Source of the DNA: Cellulomonas fimi
GTDB taxonomy: Bacteria > Actinomycetota > Actinomycetes > Actinomycetales > Cellulomonadaceae
Direction: 5' to 3'
Assembly: GCF_028527925.1 (NCBI RefSeq)
Contig: NZ_JAPESW010000035.1
Location: 1-39,409, forward strand
Length of the DNA stretch: 39,409 bases
Position 1 is the first letter of the stretch. Each line of letters begins with the position of its first letter. A program made the position numbers and the translations under genes. The notes under the pieces are model-generated. The model saw only the letters and a program-made list of their open reading frames with translations. It had not been told where the DNA came from and ran no database searches. This document shows, one piece after another, positions 8,147 to 15,403 of this stretch.

Positions 8147-9001
8147 TCACTGGCTCGACTCGACGAGCACGGCCCGCAACCGGTCGACCACGGCGCGCTC
8201 CCCCTCGACCGTGACGGCGTCCAGCGGGCCACGGCCCCACAGCCACCGGTCCAGGTCCCACGCCGAGCCCGTGAGCGTGACGGCGACCTGCGCGTCGCCG
8301 GCCGTGACGTCGCGCGCGACGAGCTCGCCCGCGTCCAGGTCGTACGTGTTGCCCGTCCGCGGCGACGTCCCCGTGAACCGGCCGAGCTCGACCAGCCACG
8401 AGCGCCCGGCGTCCGACGCGACGACCAGGACCCGGCCCGCGTCGTCCGGCGTGAACGTCGCCCACGGCGGCAGCCCGCTCATCATGACCGCGAGCATCTC
8501 GTCGACCCCGTCGGCCGCCACCTCGACGGCCGGTTCCGTCACCGGGAGTCCCGCGACCTGCTCCGCGTCCACCCGGTGCACGAGCGCCTCGTGCGCCTGC
8601 CGCCGCAGCGCCCACGCGACGTCGCCGCCGTTCGGGGACCACGACCAGCAGCGCTCCGACGGGTCGTGCCCCGCGAACGCGTCGAGAAGGGCGCCGGTCC
8701 GCGTGCGCAGGAACGGCACGAGCGCGTCGTCCGGCTCGCGCTCCGGGCCGTCGAAGCCGCCCGGCGGGTCGCCGCCCACGTCCACCACCGCGTCCGGCGC
8801 GGCGAGGCCGACGATCCTCGACCAGAAGTCCTGCGTCTCGCCCAGGTGGTACGCGAGGTCGGCCGCCGACCAGTCCGGGCACGCGGGGACGCGCGCGTCG
8901 GGCGGCGCGACGGTCAGCGCGTCGGCGGCGCGGGCGGACTCCTCCCGGATCACCTCGGCGAACGGCAGCGGGGACGGGGACGCGCTCGATGACGTCGTCA
9001 T
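8147..9001 (-). CDS. maleylpyruvate isomerase-like (DinB/YfiT fold) enzyme, mycothiol-dependent type
   Basis: 284 aa. The N-terminal four-helix domain carries the family pattern CPDWSAADLAYHLGE near residue 41 and RRQAHEALVHRVDAE near 137. The conserved His residues in these two stretches bind a divalent metal in the mycothiol-dependent maleylpyruvate isomerase fold. A C-terminal SCP2-like half follows, with WDLDRWLWGRGP. Members are numerous in mycothiol-producing actinobacteria and mostly of unknown substrate, so the annotated reaction should not be assumed. It reads divergently from the DoxX-like gene 101 bp away. Confidence 0.88.
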   Translation of the reverse strand: MTTSSSASPSPLPFAEVIREESARAADALTVAPPDARVPACPDWSAADLAYHLGETQDFWSRIVGLAAPDAVVDVGGDPPGGFDGPEREPDDALVPFLRTRTGALLDAFAGHDPSERCWSWSPNGGDVAWALRRQAHEALVHRVDAEQVAGLPVTEPAVEVAADGVDEMLAVMMSGLPPWATFTPDDAGRVLVVASDAGRSWLVELGRFTGTSPRTGNTYDLDAGELVARDVTAGDAQVAVTLTGSAWDLDRWLWGRGPLDAVTVEGERAVVDRLRAVLVESSQ

Positions 9002-9102
9002 GGCGCGACAGTAGCGACCCGCTCCGACAGCCCGGCCCGGCGCCGACGGACGGGCGCCGGCCGCGCGGGTGCCGTGCGTCGGCGTCGCTCCTAGGGTGAG
9101 GC

Positions 9103-9507
9103 GTGCTCCCCGACCCGGTCCGCCGTCACGGACCCGCCCTCGCGCTCGCCGCCGTCCTCGGCACCGCGGGCGTCCTGCACCTGCGCCGACCCGCGATCTT
9201 CACGCCGCTGATCCCCCGTGCGCTGGGCGACCCGGAGCCGTGGGTGCTCGGCAGCGGGGTCGCGGAGCTCGCGTGCGCGGCCGCGCTCGTCCCGCCCGCC
9301 ACGCGCCGCGTCGGCGGTCTCGCGTCGGCGGCGCTGCTGGTCGGCGTCTTCCCGGGAAACGTCACGATGGCCGTCCGCTCGCACCGGCGCGGGCGGCACT
9401 GGTCGCGCGAGCCCGTCGTCGCGTGGGGACGGCTGCCGCTGCAGGTGCCGCTCGTCGCGTGGGCGGTCGCTGTCAGTCGTGCAGCGGACCCAGCCACTGG
9501 CCGATGA
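9103..9507 (+). CDS. DoxX-like small membrane protein
   Basis: 134 aa with four predicted membrane helices: residues 11-28, 46-62, 70-88 and 110-128. The pattern AGVLHLRRPAIFTPLIPRALG after the first helix and GNVTMAVRS before the last resemble the DoxX/DoxD-like family of small actinobacterial membrane proteins. The GTG at 9103 follows GGGTGAGG. Its last 35 bp overlap the end of the convergent methyltransferase gene. Function unknown. Confidence 0.82.
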   Translation: MLPDPVRRHGPALALAAVLGTAGVLHLRRPAIFTPLIPRALGDPEPWVLGSGVAELACAAALVPPATRRVGGLASAALLVGVFPGNVTMAVRSHRRGRHWSREPVVAWGRLPLQVPLVAWAVAVSRAADPATGR

Positions 9508-10264
9508 CGACCGTCGCCCCGAGGTCGTCGTCCTCGACGACCCGCGGGACCAGCCCGGCCGACGACATCGCCGCCGCGGTCGCAGGCGCCTGACGCTCGC
9601 TCGTCTCGATCAGCAGGTGGCCGCCGGGACGCAGCCAGCGCGGTGCCGCCGACGCGACCCGCCGCTGCACGTCCAGCCCGTCCGCTCCCCCGTCCAGGGC
9701 GACGAGCGCCTCGTGGTCCCGGGCCTCCGGCGGCATCAGCCGCACCTCGTCGGACGGCACGTACGGGGCGTTCGCGGTGAGCACGTCGACCCGGCCGCGC
9801 AGGTGGTCCGGCAGCGGCGCGTCGAGGTCGCCGAGCAGTGCGACCCCGCCGACCGGGTCGAGGTTGCGGCGCGCGACGGCGACCGCCGCGGGGTCCACGT
9901 CGGCCGCGACGAGGACCGCGTCCACCAGCGACGACACCACCGCGAGACCCACGGCACCGGTCCCGCAGCACAGGTCGACCACGACCGCGTCGCGCGCCGA
10001 GGCGAGCGCCACCGCCTCGCGCACCAGCAGCTCCGTGCGGCGGCGCGGCACGAACACCGTCGACGCGACCGCCACGCGCAGCCCGCAGAACTCCGCCCAT
10101 CCGACGACCTGCTCGAGCGGCTCCCCGGCGACGCGGCGCGCCACCATCGTCTCGAGCGCGTCGGCGTCGGACGTCGCGTCGAGCAGGACGCGCGCCTCGT
10201 CCTCGGCGAACACGCAGCCGGCGGCGCGCAGCCGCGCGGCCAGGGTGGGCATGTCGGGCAGCAC
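9473..10264 (-). CDS. putative protein N5-glutamine methyltransferase (PrmC-related)
   Basis: 263-aa class I SAM-dependent methyltransferase. It has the HemK/PrmC layout: an N-terminal helical substrate domain (residues 1-75), the FVPRRRTELLV segment, SAM motif I VVDLCCGTGAVGLAV near residue 95, the acidic loop ADVDP, and motif IV, which reads NAPY (N165) where PrmC proper has NPPY. This variant occurs in the PrmC-related actinobacterial group whose substrate is unproven, so it is probably not the main release-factor methylase. It follows the TetR gene by 9 bp in the same direction and its 3' end overlaps a convergent gene. Confidence 0.85.
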   Translation of the reverse strand: MLPDMPTLAARLRAAGCVFAEDEARVLLDATSDADALETMVARRVAGEPLEQVVGWAEFCGLRVAVASTVFVPRRRTELLVREAVALASARDAVVVDLCCGTGAVGLAVVSSLVDAVLVAADVDPAAVAVARRNLDPVGGVALLGDLDAPLPDHLRGRVDVLTANAPYVPSDEVRLMPPEARDHEALVALDGGADGLDVQRRVASAAPRWLRPGGHLLIETSERQAPATAAAMSSAGLVPRVVEDDDLGATVVIGQWLGPLHD

Positions 10265-10273
10265 GAGCGGAAC

Positions 10274-10927
10274 CTACGCGTCGGGCAGCGGGTCGACCAG
10301 GTACCGCTGAAGCGTCGGCCCGACGAGCGCGGCGAGGCGGTCCGCGTCGATCGACGCCACCGGCTCCACGCCCAGCACGTGCCGCGCGACGAGCACGCCG
10401 ACGACGTGCGACGCGACGAGCGAGATCCGCAGCGCCTGGTCCGGGCCGGGCAGGACCTGCGCAACCTGCGAGAACACCTCCCGACCGACGTAGCCCATGA
10501 CGAGGTGCGGCGGGACGTCCTCCGAGCCGATCGCCGAGAACACCGCCCGGAACGTCACCCCGTCGTCGGAGTCCCACACGCCCAGCACCGTCCGCAGCAG
10601 CCGCTCGCCCAACCCGTCGACCCCGTCGGCGACGAGCCCGGCCGCGATGCGTCCCGGGTCGACGCCCTGCGGGATCACCCCGGCCGCGAACAGCGACGCC
10701 TTGTCGCCGAAGTAGTGCCGCACGAGCGCCGGGTCGACACCCGCCCGGCGCGCCACCGAGCGCACGCTCGCGGCGTCGAAGCCCTTCTCGGCGAACTCCG
10801 CGCGCGCCGCCGCGACGATCGCCCCGCGCGTGTCCTCGCCGGCGGGTCGCCGCCCGCGCGGGCGTGGCGCCGCGACGGGCGCGGCATCGGTGTCGACGTC
10901 CGGCTCGACGTCAGGCGCGGGCTGCAC
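10274..10927 (-). CDS. TetR-family transcriptional regulator
   Basis: 217 aa. After a Pro/Asp-rich tail and the basic patch RPRGRRPAGED, residues 30-78 form the TetR helix-turn-helix (FAEKGFDAASVRSVARRAGV, then ALVRHYFGDKASLF). The C-terminal ligand domain has the pattern of actinobacterial repressors of unknown ligand (FRAVFSAIGSEDVPPHLV). The GTG at 10927 is chosen because it lies 6 nt after a TACGCT -10 box and no ribosome site is present, suggesting leaderless translation. It precedes the PrmC-like gene by 9 bp, so the two are probably co-transcribed. Confidence 0.88.
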   Translation of the reverse strand: MQPAPDVEPDVDTDAAPVAAPRPRGRRPAGEDTRGAIVAAARAEFAEKGFDAASVRSVARRAGVDPALVRHYFGDKASLFAAGVIPQGVDPGRIAAGLVADGVDGLGERLLRTVLGVWDSDDGVTFRAVFSAIGSEDVPPHLVMGYVGREVFSQVAQVLPGPDQALRISLVASHVVGVLVARHVLGVEPVASIDADRLAALVGPTLQRYLVDPLPDA

Positions 10928-10933
10928 GAGCCC

Positions 10934-10939
10934 AGCGTA
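10934..10939 (-). promoter_or_regulatory. candidate -10 element, leaderless TetR transcript
   Basis: TACGCT on the minus strand, ending 6 nt before the GTG; this spacing would start the mRNA at or next to the first codon. Confidence 0.4.
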
Positions 10940-11043
10940 GGAGCGTCGCGGCGGCACCGAACGGCCGCCGGTGCGGTGGGACGGCGCGTGCGCCGTCCGG
11001 GCCCGGGACGCCCCGCCGTCGTGAGCCGTCGTGAGCCGAACGC

Positions 11044-11559
11044 TCAGGAGCGCTGCGGCGCGGCCGCACCGGCCGTCGCGACCAGCGCGTCGCCCGTGAG
11101 GCGGTAGCCCGTCCAGTCGTCCATCGGGAACGCGCCGAGCGAGCGGTAGAACGCGATGGACGGCGCGTTCCAGTCGAGCACCGCCCAGTCGACCCGGGCG
11201 TAGCCACGCTCGACCGCGATCGCCGCGAGGTTGCGCAGCAGCGCCTGCCCGTAGCCGTGGCCGCGCTGGTCGGCGCGCACGTACAGGTCCTCGAGGTAGA
11301 TGCCGTGGCGGCCTGTCCACGTCGAGTAGTTGAGGAACCACACCGAGATCCCGACGACCGCGCCGTCCCGCTCGACGACGTGCGCGAACACCGCCGGGTG
11401 GTCGCCGAACAGCGCCGCCGTCAGGTCGGCCTCGGTCGTCTCGACCGCGTCGGGCTCGCGCTCGTACTGCGCGAGCTCGCGGATGCAGGCGAGGATGCCG
11501 GGCTCGTCACCGGGCTGGGCGGGGCGCAGGACGGCGCCGCCGGAGAGCGTCGTGGTCAC
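11044..11559 (-). CDS. GNAT acetyltransferase, diamine/SSAT-like
   Basis: 171 aa. The acetyl-CoA loop is RADQRGHGYGQALL (Q/RxxGxG/A), preceded by GIYLEDLYV and followed by DWNAPSIAFYRSLGA. This order and wording are close to spermidine/spermine and diamine N-acetyltransferases, and IRELAQYEREPDAVETTE matches their N-terminal helix. It would acetylate a small amine with acetyl-CoA; the exact substrate cannot be read from the sequence. The GTG at 11559 follows a TAACGT box (11568-11573) by 8 nt with no ribosome site, again suggesting a leaderless mRNA. Confidence 0.88.
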   Translation of the reverse strand: MTTTLSGGAVLRPAQPGDEPGILACIRELAQYEREPDAVETTEADLTAALFGDHPAVFAHVVERDGAVVGISVWFLNYSTWTGRHGIYLEDLYVRADQRGHGYGQALLRNLAAIAVERGYARVDWAVLDWNAPSIAFYRSLGAFPMDDWTGYRLTGDALVATAGAAAPQRS

Positions 11560-11567
11560 GGGCCGTG

Positions 11568-11573
11568 ACGTTA
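11568..11573 (-). promoter_or_regulatory. candidate -10 element, leaderless GNAT transcript
   Basis: TAACGT on the minus strand, 8 nt before the GTG start. Confidence 0.4.
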
Positions 11574-11730
11574 CCCGGGCACCCGCCCTGGACCGTCCGA
11601 CGGTCCACGCAGGACGCCCGCTGCTCGGCCGGCGCGAATGCGGTCGCAGGTCGCCGGCGCCGAGCGGCACGCGGCCGGCCGGGCGGGAGCGACAGCCCGC
11701 CGGCCACACGTCGGCGCGGGTCAGGGCACA

Positions 11731-11765
11731 CCCGTGGGGCGACCGTCCTCCGGCCGCCCCACGGG
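11731..11765 (-). terminator. terminator of the surface-protein operon
   Basis: 15-bp arms 11731-11745 and 11751-11765 with one mismatch and a 5-nt loop, starting 7 bp after the stop of the chaplin-like gene. A G/C-only hairpin without a U tract, as usual in actinobacteria. Confidence 0.65.
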
Positions 11766-11772
11766 CCCGGGT

Positions 11773-13458
11773 TCACCGCGTCGGCGGCGCCTGACGCTGC
11801 GTCGGCACGTGGTCGAGCAGCTCACGACGGCCGTGACCGCGGGTCGACGACGCGGCCCGACGCAGGGTCAGGCCGACACCGAGCAGCGCGACCGCGGCGA
11901 GACCGCCCACCCACGGGGAGACACCCGTCGCGGCGAGCGCGGACGGCACGCCGGCGGCAGCCATCGGAGCCGACCGCGCCCCGGACGCCGCTGCGGCAGC
12001 CTCGCCGCTCGTCGCCGAGGAGGCCGATCCAGCCCTGGTGGCCGTGGACGCCGGGACGGCGACCGTCGCCCCGCCGCCGGTGACGGCCGGCAGCGTCCCC
12101 ACCGCGCTGCCGCCCGTGCCGACCGTGCCGCCGCCGGACACCGACCCGCTCGACCCCGTCGAGCCCGTCGAGCCGGTCGAGCCGGTCGAGCCCGGGACCG
12201 TGCCCGGCGCCGACCCGGCTGCCACACCCGCGGTCGCGTCACCGCCGATGCCGACGGCGACCCCCGAGGCGTCGACCGGCACGGTCACGGGGACGGAGAC
12301 CAGGGCGTCGTCCGACGTCGCCCCGACCGACCCCGGACCCGTCGAGGAACCCGCCGACGCACCTTCGACCGCCGCGTCCCCCAGCACGCCGAGCGCGACG
12401 CCCGACACGTCGACCGGCACCGTCACCGGCGCCGAGACGAGCGCGTCGTCGGACGTCGCACCGGTCGATCCCGGAGCCGCCGGAGCCGTACCGGACGCAC
12501 TCTGGACGTCGGCGTCGCCCAGGACGCCGACGGCCACCCCTGAGACCTCGACCGGCACGGTCACGGGCGCCGTGACCAGCGCGCCGTCCGCCGCGGGACG
12601 GCTCGCCGAGCCGCCGCCCGTGGCGCCCGGCGCCTGTGCGACCACCGCGTCACCGAGGACGCCGACAGCGATGCCGGAGAGGTCCACCGGCACGGTCACC
12701 GGCGCGCTGACGAGCGTGTCCGGAGCGGGTGCCGGCGACGTGCTCGACGTGGCGGACCCCGGCCCGGCCTCGACAGCGGCGTCGCCGAGGACCCCGAGCG
12801 CGAGCCCGGACACCGTGATCGGCGCGGTGACCGGAACCGCGACGAGGGTCTCGTCGTCACCCTCCAGGTCCGGACGGGAGCCGCCCGCTCCCGTCGTCGC
12901 GCCGGGCGACGTGACGACGGCGTCACCGAGGGCGCCCACGGCGACGCCGGAGACGTGCAGCGGGGCGGTGATCGGTGCTGACACGAGGCCCGCGTCACCG
13001 GAGGTCGCGGGGACCGCCCCGGGCGTCGGTGCGGCCGGCGCCTGGTCGGTCACGGTCGCGTCGCCCAGGACGCCGACCGCGACGGAGTCGACGGAGACAG
13101 GCGCGACGACGGGCGCGTCGACGACCGACCCCGACGTGGACGGCCCCGACGAGGCCGGCGTCGACCCGGCGGCCGGTGTCGATCCGGCGGCCGGTGCCGT
13201 GCCGGACGACGTGGCATCGCCGCCGACGCCCACGGCCACGCCGGAGACGTCGACCGGCGCGGTGATCGGCGCATGGACGAGCGTGCCGCCGTCGGGAGCG
13301 AGCCCGAGGACGCCGTCGTCACCGCCGAGGTCCACGTCGACGGCGATGGTGAGAGGTGGGGCGGGTGGTTCAGCAGCATGGGCCAGGCCGGCCCCGGCGA
13401 CGACGATGCCGCCGCTCACGAGCGCTGTCTGCAGCGCTCGACGGACGAACGTGTGCAT
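11773..13458 (-). CDS. chaplin-like eight-repeat surface protein with LAATG sorting signal
   Basis: 561 aa. A signal peptide (MHTFVRRALQTALVSGG, cleaved after AHA) is followed by eight copies of a roughly 24-residue hydrophobic unit of the form LVSAPVTVPVDVSGVAVGVL-GDA, separated by Ser/Gly/Thr/Ala/Pro linkers. The unit resembles the chaplin domain (PVxVPVxxxGNxxxVxG) but lacks its Cys and Asn. Near the C-terminus LAATG (residues 508-512) precedes a hydrophobic segment and an RR-rich tail. LAxTG is the motif used by class E sortases, which anchor long chaplins in Streptomyces. The protein is therefore probably wall-anchored and surface-active. The ATG at 13458 with GGAGGAG and the signal peptide fix the start. 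It is the second gene of an operon. Confidence 0.78.
   Translation of the reverse strand: MHTFVRRALQTALVSGGIVVAGAGLAHAAEPPAPPLTIAVDVDLGGDDGVLGLAPDGGTLVHAPITAPVDVSGVAVGVGGDATSSGTAPAAGSTPAAGSTPASSGPSTSGSVVDAPVVAPVSVDSVAVGVLGDATVTDQAPAAPTPGAVPATSGDAGLVSAPITAPLHVSGVAVGALGDAVVTSPGATTGAGGSRPDLEGDDETLVAVPVTAPITVSGLALGVLGDAAVEAGPGSATSSTSPAPAPDTLVSAPVTVPVDLSGIAVGVLGDAVVAQAPGATGGGSASRPAADGALVTAPVTVPVEVSGVAVGVLGDADVQSASGTAPAAPGSTGATSDDALVSAPVTVPVDVSGVALGVLGDAAVEGASAGSSTGPGSVGATSDDALVSVPVTVPVDASGVAVGIGGDATAGVAAGSAPGTVPGSTGSTGSTGSTGSSGSVSGGGTVGTGGSAVGTLPAVTGGGATVAVPASTATRAGSASSATSGEAAAAASGARSAPMAAAGVPSALAATGVSPWVGGLAAVALLGVGLTLRRAASSTRGHGRRELLDHVPTQRQAPPTR
12158..12193. repeat. 9-bp tandem repeat, four units
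   Basis: Four copies of GTCGAGCC(C/G) inside the linker before the sorting signal; on the coding strand they encode Gly-Ser-Thr triplets. Prone to slippage. Confidence 0.7.
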
Positions 13459-13537
13459 GGTGGTGCTCCTCCGTGCTGATGCGGGTGGCCCGTGCGGGCC
13501 GTGGACGCGTGCCGCGACGTGCGCGGCCGGTCCCCCG

Positions 13538-14719
13538 TCAGGCGGGAGAGCTGGGGACCTCGTCGGCCGGAGACGTGGCGGGCGCGGCGAGCGTGCCGCC
13601 GAGGAGGCAGCGCCCCGCACCGGGCTGGAGCGCCCCACTGGCGAGCACCGCCGGGGTGTCCCCGCCGCGCGGACCGGACGCGCCGGAGGGCGTGGTCGGC
13701 GCACCGTCCGGCGCGTCCGGCAGGCCGGGGCGGGTCGGGTCGAGCGGTCCCGGCGTGCCGGTCGAGGGGGCGGTCACCGCCGGGCCGGTCGACGGACCGG
13801 CGGGCACCGCGACGCCGGCCTGCGTGAAGCCGGTCGAGGCGTCCGCCGGGGTCGTACGGCCGGCGAGGCCGACGGCCGCGCGGAGCGCGGGCACGGGGAC
13901 CGTCGACGCGGGCTGCGTGGCTCCGGTCGCGTCGGCGTCGGGCGCGGCGACGCCTGGGACGGCGGGCCCGACGACCGGACGGAGGCGGTCGACGACGGGG
14001 TCGAGGACGTCCAGGCGGTCGGTGACGGGCGCGAGCGCCGCACCGACGGGTGCGACGACGTCGACGACCGGTCCGAGCGGGAGGGCGAGCGCGCCGACGA
14101 GCGGCGTCAGCCCGTCGAGGACCGGCGCGAGGTCCCCGACCACGGGCCGCAGCGGTGCGACGGCGGTGTCCACTGCGTCGACCGTCGGGACGAGCGCCTC
14201 GGCGACCGGTGCGACGACGGCTTCAGTGAGAGGCGCGGTGATCTGGTCGATCGGGGTCGCCATCGGTGCGACGACCGCCTGCACGGCGGGCTGCGCGACC
14301 GGCACGACGACCGCCTCCGCCATGGGCTGCGCGACCGGCGCCACAACCCGCTCCACCACGGGCTGCGCGACCGGCGCCACAACCCGCTCCACCACGGGCT
14401 GCGCCACCGGCGCCACGACCCGCTCCACCACGGGCTGCGCCACCGGCGCCACGACGCTCTCGACGACGGGCTGAGCGACGGGCGTCACGACGTCCTCGAC
14501 CAGCGCGGGCAGGACGCCCGCGAGCCCGGTCGGCGCACCGCCGGCCGCCGCGGCCTGATCGGCGACGACGTCAGGGGACGACGGTTCGGCCGCATGAGCG
14601 CGCGGTGCTGACAGGACCGCTTGCACGAGGACGACGAGCGCGAGGCCGACGAGCGCGAGGAGGCCGCGCAGGAGCCACGTGGCTCCTGTGGCCGTCGCAC
14701 CGCTGCGCGTCGTCGACAT
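13538..14719 (-). CDS. secreted Val/Pro-rich repeat protein
   Basis: 393 aa, no known family recognised. A long signal peptide with hydrophobic core LLRGLLALVGLALVVLVQAVL ends at AHA. Residues 75-150 consist of 12-residue repeats VVAPVAQPVVER, which degenerate into similar V-x-x-P-V patterns (TPLVGALALPLGPVVDVVAPV) to about residue 240. The C-terminal third is Pro/Thr/Gly/Ser-rich and disordered in look, with a single Cys (GRCLLGG). No sorting signal or second membrane helix is present, so it should be released or held by another protein. The ATG at 14719 is chosen over the GTG at 14728 because of the GGGGGAG site 8 nt upstream. It lies 79 bp before the chaplin-like gene and shares its AHAAEP cleavage site, suggesting a joint surface role. 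Confidence 0.75.
   Translation of the reverse strand: MSTTRSGATATGATWLLRGLLALVGLALVVLVQAVLSAPRAHAAEPSSPDVVADQAAAAGGAPTGLAGVLPALVEDVVTPVAQPVVESVVAPVAQPVVERVVAPVAQPVVERVVAPVAQPVVERVVAPVAQPMAEAVVVPVAQPAVQAVVAPMATPIDQITAPLTEAVVAPVAEALVPTVDAVDTAVAPLRPVVGDLAPVLDGLTPLVGALALPLGPVVDVVAPVGAALAPVTDRLDVLDPVVDRLRPVVGPAVPGVAAPDADATGATQPASTVPVPALRAAVGLAGRTTPADASTGFTQAGVAVPAGPSTGPAVTAPSTGTPGPLDPTRPGLPDAPDGAPTTPSGASGPRGGDTPAVLASGALQPGAGRCLLGGTLAAPATSPADEVPSSPA
14324..14467. repeat. 36-bp tandem repeats, four units
   Basis: Units at 14324-14359, 14360-14395, 14396-14431 and 14432-14467, nearly identical in the first three, each encoding 12 residues of the VVAPVAQPVVER type on the minus strand. Degenerate copies continue on both sides. 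Confidence 0.85.
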
Positions 14720-14757
14720 CGTCGTCACTCCCCCTGAGCAACTTCTCCGTGCGACCG

Positions 14758-14786
14758 ACCGTACGAACACCGGTTGCGCCCAGCAA
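14758..14786 (-). promoter_or_regulatory. promoter of the surface-protein operon
   Basis: On the minus strand TTGCTG (14786-14781) and TACGGT (14763-14758) are separated by 17 bp, a good sigma-70-type match for a high-GC actinobacterium, with the -10 box ending 38 bp before the ATG at 14719. Confidence 0.5.
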
Positions 14787-14789
14787 CCG
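14771..14789. promoter_or_regulatory. inverted repeat over the -35 box, candidate operator
   Basis: CGGTTGC, 5 nt, GCAACCG: perfect 7-bp arms covering the TTGCTG -35 box of the surface-protein promoter. The cognate regulator is not evident in the window. Confidence 0.45.
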
Positions 14790-15019
14790 CAGGACGGTCC
14801 GGCCGTGGACGCGGGAGCGACGGCGCGAGCGCCGCCCCGTCCGCGACGTCGGCGCAGGTGGACGCAGGTCGGCACGGTTCCGACCGCCGTCGCTCCTGGA
14901 CGAGGCGCGGGCGGAACGCGCTGGAGGCGTCACCCGTTCGGACCAGCGGAGCGCCGACGCCGGGGCGTGCGCGACGGCGCCCGAACGGCGGATCGGCCCG
15001 CGTCGCCGGTGGGATCAGC
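14790..15019. other. non-coding stretch upstream of the surface-protein promoter
   Basis: No coding signal, RNA gene or strong hairpin was seen between the surface-protein promoter and the end of the 65-aa gene. Confidence 0.5.
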
Positions 15020-15217
15020 TCAGACGGCGCACTCGCAGACGAGGTTGTACTCGACGACCTCGTCGCCCTCGTCCGGCCGGGCCCAGGCCTCGGCGTCGGC
15101 GCGCGACGCGAACTTCCGGCCGGCGAGGCGGCCGTTGGCGAGCAGGACGCTGAACTCGATGAGGGTGCGCGGGTCGTCCAGGTCGACCGTCGTCGTCGTG
15201 CCGGGTGCCTCGCTCAT
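15020..15217 (-). CDS. small conserved-looking acidic protein, unknown function
   Basis: 65 aa, not recognised. It reads as a compact acidic protein with a C-terminal CEC motif (LVCECAV), which might bind a metal, and the segment GRKFASRADAEAWARPDEG. The ATG at 15217 is preceded by GGAGGAGGG, a strong ribosome site, and the reading frame has the third-position G/C bias of the neighbours, so it is probably real. It lies downstream of araA beyond a terminator-like hairpin and is likely a separate transcript. Confidence 0.65.
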   Translation of the reverse strand: MSEAPGTTTTVDLDDPRTLIEFSVLLANGRLAGRKFASRADAEAWARPDEGDEVVEYNLVCECAV

Positions 15218-15312
15218 CGTCCGTCCCTCCTCCTGACCGCCGCATGCGTCTCGCGGCGGCTCGTCCTCGACAACGCCCGCCGCTGATGCGGCATTCCACG
15301 GGCAAGACGCCA

Positions 15313-15347
15313 CGGACGGGCCCGACCTCGTGGGTCGGACCCGTCCG
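15313..15347 (-). terminator. terminator of the araBDA operon
   Basis: 14-bp arms 15313-15326 and 15334-15347 with one G:U-compatible mismatch and a 7-nt loop, 57 bp after the araA stop. Confidence 0.6.
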
Positions 15348-15403
15348 GGAGGCGCCGGTGCGACGCCGGGAGCGGTGCGCGGTGCGGAGCCGCGGACCGC
15401 GGT

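Noticed and set aside
11773..13704. Longer form of the chaplin-like protein starting at 13704
   Set aside because: The extra residues are Pro/Arg-rich, overlap the upstream gene and would bury the signal peptide; the ATG at 13458 has a good ribosome site.
14324..14467. CRISPR array
   Set aside because: The 36-bp repeats are directly adjacent with no spacers, lie in a protein-coding frame and have no cas genes nearby.
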